A stretch of DNA of 64,000 nucleotides from Ovis canadensis (lineage: Eukaryota > Chordata > Mammalia > Artiodactyla > Bovidae): the NCBI RefSeq assembly GCF_042477335.2, contig NC_091253.1, forward strand, positions 93,510,501 through 93,574,500, in the 5' to 3' direction. The position numbers and the translations under genes were made by a program. Below are positions 10,834 through 22,079 of this stretch, one piece after another; position 1 is the stretch's first letter; the number at the start of each line of letters is the position of its first letter. The notes below the pieces were generated by a model. That model had not been told where the DNA came from. It was given only the letters and a program-made list of their open reading frames with translations, and searched no databases.

Positions 10834-12824
10834 AGAACTAACACCCAGAAAAGATGTCCTTTTCATTATAGGGGACTGGAATGCAAAAGTAGGAAGTCAA
10901 GAAACACCTGGAGTAACAGGCAAATTTGGCCTTGGAATGCAGAATGAAGCAGGGCAAAGACTAATAGAGTTTTGCCGAGAAAATGCACCGGTCATAGCAA
11001 ACACCCTCTTCCAACAACACAAGAGAAGACTCTACACATGGACATCACCAGATGGTCAACACCAAAATCAGATTGATTGTATTATTTGCAGTCAAAAATG
11101 GAGAAGCTCTATACAGTCAACAAAAACAAGACCAGGAGCTGACTGTGGCTCAGATCATGAACTCCTTATTACCAAATTCAGACTCAAATTGAAGAAAGTA
11201 GGGAAAACCACTAGACCATTCAGGTATGACCTAAATCAAATCCCTTATGATTATACAGTGGAAGTGAGAAATAGATTTAAGGGCCTAGATCTGATAGATA
11301 GAGTGCCTGATGAACTATGGAATGAGGTTCTTGACATTGTACAGGAGACAGGGATCAAGACCATCCCCATGAAAAAGAAATGCAAAAAAGCAAAATGGCT
11401 GTCTGGGGAGGCCTTACAAATAGCTGTGGAAAGAAGAGAGGCGAAAAGCAAAGGAGAAAAGGAAAGATATAAGCATCTGAATGCAGAGTTCCAAAGAATA
11501 GCAAGGAGAGATAAGAAAGCCTTCTTCAGCGATCAATGCAAAGAAACAGAGGAAAACAACAGAATGGGAAAGACTAGAGATCTCTTCAAGAAAATTAGAG
11601 ATAACAAGGGAACATTTCATGCAAAGATGGGCTTGATAAAGGACAGAAATTGTATGGACCTAACAAGCAGAAGATATTAAGAAGAGGTGGCAAGAATACA
11701 CAGAAGAACTGTACAAAAAAGATCTTCACGACCCAGATAATCATGATAATGTGATCACTAATCTAGAGCCAGACATTTTGGAATGTGAAGTCAAGTGGGC
11801 CTTAGAAAGCATCACTATGAACAAAGCTAGTGGAGGTGATGAAATTCCAGTTGAGCTGTTTCAAATCCTGAAAGATGATGCTGTGAAAGTGCTGCACTCA
11901 ATATGCCAGCAATTGTGGAAAACTCAGCAGTGGCCACAGGACTGGAAAAGGTCAGTTTTCATTTCAATTCCAAAGAAAGGCAATGCCAAAGAATGCTCAA
12001 ACTACCGCACAATTGCACTCATCTCACATGCTAGTAAAGTAATGCTCAAAATTCTCCAAGCCAGGCTTCAGCAATATGTGAACTGTGAACTCCCTGATGT
12101 TCAAGCTGGTTTTAGAAAAGGCAGAGGAACCAGAGATCAAATTGCCAACATCCACTGGATCATGGAAAAAGCAAGAGAGTTCCAGAAAAACATCTACTTC
12201 TGCTTTATTGACTATGCCAAAGCCTTTGACTGTGTGGATCACAATCAACTGTGGAAAATTCTGAAAGACATGGGAATACCAGACCACTTGACCTGTCTCT
12301 TGAGAAATCTGTATCAGGTCAGGAAGCAACAGTTAGAACTGGACATGGAACAACAGACTGGTTCCAAATAGGAAAAGGAGTACATCAAGGTTGTATATTG
12401 TCACCCTGCTTATTTAACTTCTATGCAGAGCACATCATGAGAAACGCTGGACTGGAAGAAACACAAGCTGGAATCAAGATTGCCGGGAGAAATATCAATA
12501 ACCTCAGATATGCAGATGATACCACCCTTATGGCAGAAAGTGAAGAGGAGCTAAAAAGCCTCTTGATGAAAGTGAAAGAGGAGAGCGAAAAAGTTGGCTT
12601 AAAGCTCAACATTTAGAAAACGAAGATCATGGCATCTGGTCCCATCACTTCATAGGAAATAGATGGGGAAACAGTGGAAACAGTGTCAGACTTTATTTTT
12701 TGGGCTCCAAAATCACTGCATGACTGCAGCCATGAAATGAAAAGATGCTTACTCCTTGGAAGAAAAGTTATGAGCAACCTAGATAGTATATTCAAAAGCA
12801 GAGACGTTACTTTGCCAACCAAGG
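10834..12824 (+). pseudogene. BovB endonuclease/RT, inverted 5' part
   Basis: This is the 5' portion of the same BovB insertion, flipped to the plus strand. BovB encodes a protein with an APE-type endonuclease followed by a reverse transcriptase that copies its own RNA at a nicked genomic site. The endonuclease half is visible at 10,870-11,200 (GDWNAKVG; GSDHELL). The RT is visible at 11,751-12,616 (FRKGRGTRDQIAN; DYAKAFD; YADD at 12,509-12,520). The frame breaks near 11,677, again near 12,316 by a lost base, and by TAG at 12,614-12,616, so no complete protein is possible. The start of the endonuclease and any initiator are missing. Right target duplication TCCTTGGTCA is at 12,825-12,834. It is a defective copy of a common family; only the inverted structure is notable. 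Confidence 0.95.
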
Positions 12825-13221
12825 TCCTTGGTCAGTAGCATTTGTCTTATGTATTGAGGTGCTCCTATGTTGAGTGCATAAATATTTATAATTGCTATAT
12901 CTTCTTCTTGGATTAATCCCTTTATTATTATGTAGTGTCCTTTCTTATCTCTTGTATAACAGTTTTTATTTTAAGATCTATTTTGTCTCATATGAGTACT
13001 CCTACTCCTGTTTTTTAAAAAAATTTCCATTTGCATGGTATAACTTTTTCCATTCCCTCACTTTCAGTCTGTATATGTTTGTAGGGTTGAAGTGTGTCTC
13101 TTGTAGGGAGCATATACATGGATCTTATTTTTGTATCCATTCAGTCAGTCTGTGTCTTTTGGTTGGGGTATTTAATCCACTTACATTGAAGATAATTGTC
13201 GATATGTATGTTCCTATGAGG

Positions 13222-13436
13222 GGCTTCCCAGGTAGGGCTAGTGGTGAAGATCCTGCCTGCCAATGCAGGAGACATAAATGATGCAGGTTCCTTCCCTGGT
13301 TCAGGACCATCGCCTGGAGAAGGGCAGGACAACCCACTCCAGTATTCTTGCCTGGAGAATCCCACGGAGAGAGGAGCATGGTGGGCTACAATCTCAGGGG
13401 TCACAAAAGAGTTGGACACAACTGAAGTGACTTAAC
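13222..13436 (+). repeat. Bov-tA SINE
   Basis: tRNA-like head 'gcttcccaggtagggctagt', body 'aacccactccagtattcttg', tail 'ggacacaactgaagtgactt'. The flanks 'tatgttcctat' and 'tatatttctat' look like a worn target duplication in antisense L1. Confidence 0.9.
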
Positions 13437-13659
13437 ATATATTTCTATTTTCATTTTGTTAGTTGGTAATTTTCTTAATCGTTTTGAGTTTGTTTTTGTT
13501 GGTCTTTCTCATTGTGTTTCCTGTCTAGAGCAGTTCCTTTAGCATTTGTTATAATGCTGGTTTGGAGATGTTGAATTCTCTTAGCTTTTGCTTGTCTGTA
13601 AATCTTCTGATTTCTCCATCAAATCTGAATGAAATCCTTGCTTTCAGCACTTTCACCGT

Positions 13660-13738
13660 TTGTGCCTGGGCTTGATTCCTGGTCAGGGATCTAAGATCCT
13701 GCAAAGTATGTGGCACAGCCAGATTTTTTTTTTTTAAA
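13660..13738 (+). repeat. CHR-type SINE fragment
   Basis: Sense-strand 3' half of an artiodactyl tRNA SINE: 'cttgattcctggtcaggg' B-box region, then 'aagatcctgcaaagtatgtg' and 'gcacagccaga', ending in a T-run. It sits at the joint between two antisense L1 stretches. Confidence 0.65.
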
Positions 13739-15302
13739 GCAACAGATTTCTGTACGTTAACCTTGTATTCTGCAACTTTATTGAATTTGTTTATTGGTTC
13801 TAATAGTTTTTTAGTGGATACTTTAGGGTTTCCTATATGCAATATTGTGTCATTTGCAAATAGTGACAGTTTTGCTTCTTCCCTTCCAGTTTGGATGCAT
13901 TTTGTTTATTTTTCTTGATTATTACCATGACTAGGAGTTTCAGTACTATGTTGAGTAAAAGTGGTGAGAGTGGTCATCCTTGTCTTATTCCTGAACTTCA
14001 AGGAAATTCTTTCTGCTTTTCTCCATTGAATATGGTGTTAGCTGTGGTCTAGTCATATATAGCCTTTATTGTGTTGAGGTATGTTCCCTTTACGTCTTAT
14101 TTTGTTGAGCGTTTTTTATCATGAATGGGTGTTGAGTTTTGTCAAATGCTTTTTCTGTATCTATTGAGATGATCATGCATTTTCTTATCCCTCCTTTTGT
14201 TAATGTGAAGTATCACAATGATTTATTTGCACATATTGAATCATTCTTATATCCATGGAAGAAATCAAACTTGATCATGGTGTATGGACCTATTTATATG
14301 TTATTGATTTTGATTTGCTTTTATTTTGTTGAGAGTTTTTGTATTTGCATTCATCAGGGATATTGGCCTGTAATTTTCTTTCTTTCTCTTTTTGTAGTAT
14401 CTGGTTTTAATATCAGAAGAAATTTAGGAATTTTCTCGGCTATTCATTTTTCTAGAATAGTTTGAGAGATGTATATAATAACTATTCCTTTTATGTTTGG
14501 TAGAATTCCCCTGAATGGTCCTGGGCTTTTAATTGTTGGGAGTTTTTGATCACTGATTCAATTCCAATACTAGTAACTGATCTTTTCAGATTAGCTATTT
14601 CTTCCTGATTCAGTCTCAGAAGATTGCATGTTTCTAGGAATCTATCCATTTCCTCTAGGTTGTCCAGTTTGTTGACATATTTTGTCCAGTTTGTTTGCAG
14701 GATTCTCTTATGATTTCTTTGATACATTTGTAACTCCTCCTTTTTCATTTCTTATTTTGTTTATTTTGTTCCTTCTCCTCCCCCCTTTTTAAATGAGTCT
14801 GGGTAATGGCTTGTCAATTTTTTTTTAATCTTTAAAAAAAACCCAGTTCTTGGCTTCATTGATCTGTTGTCTGCTGACTTTGGTATTTTCTTGTTCTTCT
14901 TTTTCTAATTCCTTTAGATGATAGGTTAAATGCTTTGTTTGAAATTTTTCTTGTTTCATGAGATAGCCTGTATTGGTATAAACATCTCTCAGAATTAATT
15001 TTGCTGCCTCCCATAGATTTTTTTTGAAGGTTATGGCTTTATTCTAATTGGTCTCAAGGTATTTATTGATTTCTTTTTTATTTCTTCATTGACCTATTGG
15101 TTTTTTATTGACTCATATTGAGTTCATTGGTTTTTCATTAGTATGTTATTTATTCCCATTTTTCTTCTTGTAATTGATTTCTAACTTCACACCATTGTGG
15201 TCAAAAACATGCCTTAAATAATTTCCCTCTTAAATTTGTTGAAACATTCCATGTGCATTTGCAAAGAATATGTATTCTGCTCATATTAGATGGAATGTCA
15301 TG

Positions 15303-15934
15303 TGTTAGGGAATGTTTAACAGGAGGATTCCTACGTGCTGTTTCACATAAATTCTCTGTTCCTTATCAGTTCTTACAACGAGTAGTGCTGTCGCAGCTTT
15401 CAGGACTGAGATCATGAGAAATGGTATCTGCTTGGATTCCTTTCAGTAACTCCCTTCAGTGACTCTTTTCAGTATCAGCGACCTTGTATGTATTAGACTA
15501 TCCATATTGTGACTATTGATAAAATTTCATCCTGTGTAATAGCTGAGTAATCATCTTACTAAAGATATATAAGCCTGCATTTCTGCTAATAAAATACCTT
15601 TGCTCCATCAGAGCTTAGGTTCCCATGTCTTTTTTGTTTCTCTCTCTCCACCAACCCCCGCCCCGACCCCCGCCCCCGGCTAATTCTCTGGAGCTTAGAA
15701 ACCCGTCGTCGTGCTCACTCTCTTGCCCGGACTTCTAAGACTCCCTTGAGAAGGCACCCTGTGCCTTCACCCCCTCGAGAGGGTGCCCTGTGCCTTCGTG
15801 AACGATGCAAGCCCTGTGTCAAGGGCTTTATTGGTTCTCTGCATAAACTAGGGAATATCAGCCTCTTTCTCTGTTTCACTTTCTTATCGTCGACTCCTAA
15901 CCACCAGGTTCTGGTCTATTAAAGGACCCCAACA
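15303..15934 (+). repeat. Solo LTR, class II ERV, related to the provirus LTR
   Basis: Begins TGTTAGGGAATG and ends ACCCCAACA. A TATA box (TATATAAG, 15,566-15,573) and a polyadenylation signal (AATAAA, 15,588-15,593) lie in the usual order. It shares 'ctctgttccttatcagttct' and 'ggattcctttcagtaac' blocks with the LTR at 20,060, but has a longer GC-rich R/U5 with C-runs at 15,655-15,677. Flanks GTCATG (15,297) and ATCCTG (15,935) match at four of six positions, which fits a worn 6-bp target duplication in L1. No internal sequence remains, so this is most simply an LTR-LTR recombinant. Confidence 0.88.
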
Positions 15935-18238
15935 ATCCTGTAGATATCTACTAAGTCTAACTGGTATAATATGTCTTTTAAGGGCAGCGGTTTTTAAAAA
16001 AAATTGATTTTCTTTCAGCTAATGTGTCCATTGATATAAGTAGGGTGTTAAAGTCCCCTATTACTATTGTGTTATTGTTCATTTCTCCCTTCATGTCTAT
16101 TCGTATTTCTGCATATGTTTATGAACATTATATCCTCTTCTTGTGTTGTTCTCTTTATCATTATATAATGCCCTTTGTCTTTTATTATAGACTTTGTTTT
16201 AAAATCTGTTTTGTTTGATATGAGTATTGCTACTCAGCTTTCTCTTTGTTTCCATTTGGGTGGAATATTTTTTTCTATTCCCTCACTTTTGATCTGTGTG
16301 TATCTTGTACGCGATGTATAGATGAATCCTAGATTTTCATCCAGTCAGCCACCGCATTTCCTTTCATTAGGCATTTAGTCCACTGACACTTAAAGTGATT
16401 ATTGATAGGTATACACTTATTGCCATTTTGCTATGTGTGTTCTGATTGTTAATAGTTTTTCCTCTTTTCTTTTTTCTTCTTTTAGTCCCTTGTTTTGTGA
16501 TTTAATGCTTTTCTTTATGTTACATTTGCATTCCTTTCTTGCTAGTTTTGTATGTCTATTGTAGGTTTTATGATTTGTGTTTACATGTTGACCTATGACT
16601 ATTTCTATTTAATACTGGTGGTCATTTAAGTTTAAACACATTCTAAAAGCTCTACGTTTCAGTTCCCCTACAATGTTTTATGTTTTTGATGTCGTATTTT
16701 ACATCTTCATGTCTATCCCTTAACTGTTTATTGCTGTTTATTTGACAGCTTTTGTCTTTGAACCTTTGTACTAGCTAATTTAAATGGTTGATCCACAGTC
16801 TTTATCAGCAGGATATTCTCTTTTCTATAATTTCTTATTTCTTGTTGTAGCCTTTTCTTTCCTCTTAAAAAGAATAACCCTTAACACTTCTTTAAGACTT
16901 GTTTACTATTGATGGACTCTTTTAGTTTTTGCTTCTTTGAGAAGTTCTTTATCTCCTCTTTAATTCTGAATGATGACCTTGCTGGATAGAGTATTCTAGG
17001 TTTCTGGTTAACTTTTGCTTTTAAATACTTATATAATGCCACCCCCTTCTGTCCTGCAAAGATTCTCCTGAAAAACTTAGCTGATAGCCTTTAGGGTTCC
17101 CTTGTATATAACTCTTTTCTTTTTCCTTTTGCTGCCTTTTACTTCTTTTTTTAAAAAATTTTTAGTTTTGCCATTTCAATTATGATGTCTTGGTATGATT
17201 CTCTTTTTGTTCATCTTGTTTGAGACTCTGTGCTTACTGGACCTGGATATCTGTTTCCTTCTTCAGGTTCAGGAAGTTTTAAGCCATAATTTCATCAAAT
17301 ACCTTTTTAAACCATTTCTCTCTCCTTTTTTTCTGAGGTTCTTATGGTGTGGCTGTTAGTATGTTTGATATTTTCTCAGAGGTCCCTTAAACTACCTTCA
17401 TTTTTGAAAATATGTTTTTCTTCTTGCTGCTCTGACTGGGTGATTTCTTTATTTTGTCTTTCAGATTGTTTATGTGTTCTTCTCTATCACCTAATCTGCT
17501 GTTAATTCCCTTTAGTTGTATTTTTCATTTCAGTTATTGCATTTTTTAGCCCTGACTAGTTCTTTAAAAATAATTTTTTTTCCTAGTTCTTTGTTCAAAT
17601 TCTCATTGTGTTCATCTGTTCTTTTCTCCAGTTCAGCTTATTATTACTTTGAGCTCTTTTTGTTGTTGTTGTAAATTATTTCTGTTTCATCAGGATTTTT
17701 TTCAGGGTGTTTTTCATTTCTTTCATTTTAAACATATTCCTCTGTCTTCTAATTTTGTTTAACTTTATCTCTATGAAATTAGGTGAGTCAGTTACCTTAC
17801 TTGGCCTTGAAGGCATGTCCTTGTATGGGAACATCCCTATGCAGTCCATCTGTGCCCAGTAGCTTCGGTCAGAGAATTGGAACTAAGCAAGCAGGGGTCA
17901 TGTCTTCCCCAGGATGTGCTGGCAGCCACCACTTTGGTGGGAAGTAGGACTGGAGATGGAGTGGTGAGAGCCAGGTGAAGGTTGAAGTTTTTCCCATGAT
18001 TAGTGGCTGTCATTGCCATATCAGGGCTTGGGGCAGGGCCCACAGGGCTGGAATAGGAGTTTTGAAGGAGCTGCGTTTCTCTCAGATGTGATGGTAGTCT
18101 TTGGTTTGGGATGTGGTCTGAGCCTGAGAATGTGGGGTGCACTTCTGTGTTGATTTCACTTTTCTTTTTGGTATGAGATCCCTGGTTAGTTTCTCTGTGT
18201 GAGCTGGAGGGGTCAGTGTCAACAATGAGCTGGACTTA

Positions 18239-18450
18239 AAGTGAAAGTGAAAGTGAAGTCATTCAGTCATGTCCGACTCTTTGTGACCCCATGGACTGTA
18301 GCCTACCAGGCTCCTCCCTCCATGTGATTCTCCAGGCAAGAGTACTGGAGTGGGTTGCCATTTCCTTCTCCAGGGGATCTTCCCAACCCAGGGATCGAAC
18401 CCAGTTCTCCCGCATTCCAGGCAGACACTTTCACCTCTGAGCCACCAGGG
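18239..18450 (-). repeat. Bov-tA SINE, antisense
   Basis: Starts with 'aagtgaaagtgaaagtgaag', followed by 'gactctttgtgaccccatgg', and ends with the tRNA-head complement 'ctctgagccaccaggga'. The B-box complement 'gggatcgaacccag' is well kept (near 18,391). Confidence 0.92.
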
Positions 18451-18907
18451 ATGGGGATGTGTGCTATGGTGATGGTGGTCTCTGCTCTGGAGTTAGCCTT
18501 ATTCCCTTTCAGTAGCGTGTGATCAGAAGGCACGTGCTGGCAATGGCTGTCTCCATGCTGATTAGAGGCAGGGCCAGTGTGCAAGCTGGCTCCATTTCCT
18601 CCAAGTTTGCATACTTTTGTTGGCTATAGCCATCTCCCTCTCGGTAGGGAGCAGTGTTGGAGCAAGAGGTACTGCAGCAGGAGCCCAGTATGGGTGGGGG
18701 GAGTGCTCTGGGGTGGCCTTGGCATGGGGAGAGCCCCAGGCAATTTTCAATCTGCTGCCTCAGCACTGATTGTGAGTAAGCAAGTCTGTAGGCATGCTCT
18801 TTAAGAGTGGAGTCTCAGTTTCTTACAGCCCTCTGATAAGCGTCAGTGGTTTTTAGACCAGTTAAGGGGCTTCACCTTCATGGGGTCAGCCCCAGGGTTG
18901 GCATGTC

Positions 18908-19178
18908 TAACATGTAGCTGCTCCTGCTGCTAAGTCGCTTCAGTCATGTCCGACTCTGTGTGACCCCATAGATGGCAGCCCACCAGGATCCCCTGTCCCT
19001 GTGAGTCTCCAGACAAGAATACTGGAGTGGGTTGCCATTTCCTTCTCCAGTGCATTAAAGTGAAAAGTGAAAGTGAAGTCACTCAGTCATTTCCGACTCT
19101 TAGCAACCCCATGGTCTGCAGCCTACCAGGCTCCTCCATCCATGGGATTTTCCAGGCAAGAGTACTGGGGTGGGGTGC
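18908..19178 (-). repeat. Bov-A2 SINE, antisense
   Basis: Starts 'gctgctcctgctgctaagtc'. Two 'actggagtgggttgcc'-type units are joined by the 'aaagtgaaaagtgaaagtg' linker. Lies in the presumed L1 5' region. Confidence 0.92.
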
Positions 19179-19498
19179 TCAAACTCTTTATTCCCCCAGG
19201 GAGGATCCCTGAGTCTGAAATACCCTCTCTTCTGTGTCCCCTGCTAGGGGTGCAGGTCCTGACCAGATTGCTTTTCCTCCCTTCCTACCAGACTACATGT
19301 GGATCTTTCTTTATAACCCTGGTTGTAGAAGAGTTGTTCTGCTAGTTCTCAGGTCAATTTCAGCAAGAGTAATTCTATATGTAGTAGTGGTTTTGATGTG
19401 TTCCTAAGGGAAGGTGAGTCCAGCATTATCCTGATCTGCTAGCTTGATCTCTCTCTTTTGGTAAATATTCCTTTTCTATTGACTAGAGTGTTAGATGG

Positions 19499-19511
19499 TA
19501 CATATATATAC

Positions 19512-19544
<33 letters not shown>

Positions 19545-19555
19545 AATGTGTGTGT
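19499..19555. repeat. (TA)n(TG)n microsatellite
   Basis: Alternating TA/CA units followed by about nine TG units. Likely length-polymorphic. Confidence 0.95.
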
Positions 19556-19828
19556 TTATGGTAATTATTTTATATAAAACTTCAGCCAATAAGAAAGAAA
19601 TATATATTTATTTCTATTACTATAAAAATACAATAAGCCAATTTTTAATGGGATTGTACTATATGGGCTATTTTGTAAATTGTTTAAAAAATGTTGACTG
19701 TGTACTTGAAAATCTTTTTAATAACAGAATATACACCTAGCTCATTCTATCTAGTGGTTATATAGAACTCCATGGTATGAATGTTTCATTATGCATTAAC
19801 TATTAACCTATTGTTGGATATTTAGGTT

Positions 19829-20059
19829 CAGTTCAGTTCAGTTGCTCAGTCGTGTCCAACTCTTTGTGACCCCATGAACTGCAGCATGCCAGGCCTCTCT
19901 GTCCATCACCATCTCCTGGAGTTTACTCAAACTCATGTCCATTGAGTCGGTGATGCCATCCAACCATCTCATCCTCTGTCATCCTCTTCTCCTCCCGTCT
20001 TCAACCTTTCCCAGCATCAAGGTCTTTTCAAATGAGTCAACTCTTTGCATGAGGTGGCC
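19829..20059 (-). mobile_element. BovB 3' end (left piece, split by provirus)
   Basis: Reverse-oriented BovB tail 'ttcagttcagttcagttgctc' and 3' UTR, ending at 'gcatgaggtggcc' where the provirus enters. The same BovB resumes at 27,416 with 'aacgtattggagtttcagc'. GTGGCC, the last six bases (20,054-20,059), are the left proviral target duplication. Confidence 0.95.
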
Positions 20060-20563
20060 TGTCAGGGAACGTTTAATTTTAAGGAATCCTATATATTTTC
20101 TGTTTCTTAAAGGCCCTCTGTTCCTTATCAGTTCTTGGAAAACAGGAACGAGCAGAGCTGCCCGCAGTTCTCAGGACTGAGGTCATGAGGCAGAATGCAT
20201 ACATGGATTCCTTTCAGTAACCTTTTACTTTTCTGTAAAACTACTTAGTCATGTTCCTATTCGCAATACATGGATTGTCTTCTGGCCCTGTGACGATTGT
20301 TATTCCCCTAGTTACTGTTGATATGGTCCTATGACTATTGTTATTCCCTTTATTACTGTTGTTATGCATCTGGTTTTGGTGTTTTTTACTCAACTTTATT
20401 TTTCTGCCTAAAGCTTCCTTGTATAACAATATATAAGCACACACTGCCATGAATAAAGTACCCTTGTTCCACTAGAGATTTGGGTCCCCCGCATCCTTTT
20501 TTCTTCGCCTTCTTTTCATCGACTCCTGTCCCCAGGTCCTGGTCTGTCAAGAAGACCATAACA
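20060..20563 (+). repeat. 5' LTR of the provirus
   Basis: 504 bp, starting TGTCAGGG and ending CATAACA. It has a TATA box (TATATAAG, 20,430-20,437) and a polyadenylation signal (AATAAA, 20,452-20,457). By-eye alignment with the 3' LTR shows roughly 40-50 differences over about 500 positions. If a generic mammalian neutral rate applies, that suggests insertion on the order of 20 million years ago; this is an inference. Confidence 0.95.
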
Positions 20564-20565
20564 AG

Positions 20566-20583
20566 TGGCACCCGAACAGGGAC
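20566..20583 (+). other. Primer binding site, tRNA-Lys3-like
   Basis: TGGCACCCGAACAGGGAC lies 2 bp after the LTR end. It differs at one position from the 18-nt site complementary to the 3' end of tRNA-Lys3 (TGGCGCCCGAACAGGGAC). It is where minus-strand DNA synthesis would have begun. Confidence 0.92.
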
Positions 20584-20636
20584 CTGGAATACGCCCTTGG
20601 CAAGTGGACGGAGTGACTATGGACCTACTGAGGTCG

Positions 20637-20642
20637 GTAAGT
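20637..20642 (+). promoter_or_regulatory. Likely major splice donor
   Basis: GTAAGT preceded by CG, 14 nt before the gag start, matches a strong 5' splice site. In this virus group such a donor makes the env mRNA. Here the same event would also have produced a spliced mRNA carrying the BCL2L1 insert. Confidence 0.65.
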
Positions 20643-20650
20643 GCGGGGTT

Positions 20651-21217
20651 ATGGGACAAACAACTGGAAAGCCCCACCACTTTTCTGCTTTGCTTCATTA
20701 TTTATTTAAAGTTCAAGGACTTTCGGTTTCACATCAGTAAATAGAGGCTTGTCTCCAAATGGTAATTGAACATAATCCCTGGTTCTCTGATGAAAGCAAT
20801 TTTGATTTTAAGATTTGGAACTGGGTTAGAGAGAATGTTAAACAAGCCACAAGAAGGGGAAAAAATATTCCAATAGATTTCTGGTCCTTATGGGCCCTCA
20901 TTAAAGCCATGATTTTGCCTTTTCAAGGAAATTCTAGCCCCCCTGATATTCGACAACAGGCAGAACACTTGTTACATGAATATGAATTAGATGATAAAAC
21001 TTTACAAAAGGCCCAATTAAAACAACATAAAATATTTCAGAATTATCCCACCAGCTCTGCTCTGGCTGCCGCAAGTGTTCCTCCTCCTCTTGCAATGGAC
21101 TCAAAACTGAAAGTCCTCTTAACTCAAGGACAAAATGACTCTGCCAATGACTTTTCTGAGGCCATTTCGACACTAGAGCTGGCAATACTTTTTAAAATGA
21201 CAATGATAAGCCTTTAA
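20651..21217 (+). pseudogene. gag, matrix region (broken)
   Basis: Gag is the structural polyprotein that assembles the virus particle at the membrane. The reading frame starts MGQTTGK, a myristoylation-type N-terminus, only 67 nt after the primer site. A TAA at 20,738-20,740 stops it after 29 codons. The same frame continues (HNPWFSDESNFDFKIW) as a helical, matrix-like stretch to a stop at 21,215-21,217. The following capsid N-terminal half is not recognisable, and foreign-looking sequence takes its place. The start was chosen by the MGQ motif and its distance from the splice donor. Confidence 0.85.
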
Positions 21218-21510
21218 CACACACTCACATTTGTAAGAAAAAACTTTCTACTCATTCTCCTTCACGACAAAAGCTTTATGGGTTACTAGACTGGGACATG
21301 GAAAATGGGTTCTTTCTAGTCTTTACCACGTCACACCTGCCTTTAGCTGAACAAAACCTTGCCAAATATAAACTCCGAATAATTGAGCCACCCAACTCTG
21401 ACAAAGATGGTCCATATTTTGAGCCCAACCTATGGATGTGGATAAACCCCAACACTGTATTTCCCCCTGGAAAGTTAGAAGTCAATAAAACCTGAAGACA
21501 ACTACACAAA
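21218..21510 (+). other. Unidentified segment inside gag
   Basis: Where the capsid N-terminal domain should lie there is a different coding-like stretch. The plus-strand frame from about 21,270 to 21,495 (stop at 21,493-21,495) reads without stops, rich in aromatics and prolines, with pieces such as GLLDWDMENGFFLVF and EPNLWMWINPNTVFPPGKL. I do not recognise it as Gag or as any named protein. Gag-like sequence resumes at the major homology region (QGHNE, from 21,518). It could be a second captured host exon, relocated env sequence, or a divergent Gag segment. Confidence 0.45.
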
Positions 21511-22078
21511 AATATTTCAAGGACATAATGAAGCCCATGCTGATTTTTTAAGCTAGATTGGAAGTTGCTATTTCCTGTAATGTTATAGGAGAAGAAGCCA
21601 AAATGCAGCTAGAAAAACTGCTTGCTTATAAAAATGCAAACTAAAAATGTTAAAGAGCTATCACTCCAATTCATGAGACTGAGACTATTATTGATTATTT
21701 GAAGGCTTGTAGCAATTTAGGATCAGAACTTCAAAAAATGAAAATGTTAGCTGAGACAATGGTTGATGCCTTTAAAAAGGGAAATGAAGGATGTTTTGCA
21801 TATGGGGATAAGACCCATTTAAAAAAGAGATTGTCCTAAAAAATACACAGAAAAAATTAAAACTATTAAAAAGCCTCCAGGAATTTGCCCTCGTTGCCGT
21901 AAGGGGATACATTGGGCCAGAGAATGTCAATCTAAATATGATATTGAAGGGAAGCCTATTTTGGGAAACTCCAAGCTGGGGACTCCCCAGGTCCCCATCA
22001 ACAAAAACCAGGGGCAAACTGCATCTTTTCCTTCAAACCCTCAACATCCGGCAGTGCTGCTGTCAATATACCAGCCTT
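21511..22078 (+). pseudogene. gag, capsid C-terminus and nucleocapsid (broken)
   Basis: The capsid major homology region starts at 21,518 (QGHNE) and runs into a stop at the frame break near 21,560. Downstream are a helical capsid C-terminal stretch and two zinc-knuckle units that in life bind viral RNA. The first (from 21,792) has tyrosine in place of its second cysteine and a one-base shift inside. The second, at 21,886-21,927, is a complete CX2CX4HX4C. Frame changes occur at several homopolymer runs. Two knuckles are usual for this virus group. Confidence 0.85.
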
Positions 22079-22079
22079 A

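Larger units (their letters stand above)
7323..13660 (-). repeat. Bovine-type L1, antisense
   Basis: The 3' UTR at the left ('tttctgctgtacaacagc', 7,360) is the bovine L1 type. ORF2 sequence follows, with an RT box on the minus strand reading FTDD (9,494-9,505), where L1 RT has FADD. Further 5' sequence resumes at 12,835 after a BovB insertion. Stops and frameshifts disable it: the longest minus-strand pieces are about 85-100 codons. It hosts a short Bov-A2 (7,789), the twin-primed BovB (10,332-12,824) and a Bov-tA (13,222). Confidence 0.87.
13739..19465 (-). repeat. Older L1, antisense, RT region to 5' region
   Basis: The plus strand reads the reverse complement of an older L1, beginning in the RT domain ('ctgcaactttattgaatttg', 13,770) and running through the endonuclease region to a GC-richer stretch at 17,790-19,450. 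I take that stretch to be 5' UTR-like sequence, with low certainty. The RT box is already mutated on the minus strand near 13,850. A class II solo LTR (15,303), a Bov-tA (18,239) and a Bov-A2 (18,908) interrupt it. Confidence 0.75.

Noticed and set aside
10937..12616. Long open frames that could be taken for a host gene
   Set aside because: They encode BovB endonuclease/RT pieces with frame breaks and lie inside a flanked insertion.
15651..15680. CpG island promoter of a host gene
   Set aside because: The C-runs are inside a solo LTR, with no gene downstream.
18303..18804. Overlapping frames near 18.3-18.8 kb
   Set aside because: Antisense Bov-tA and L1 5'-type sequence; no coding features.
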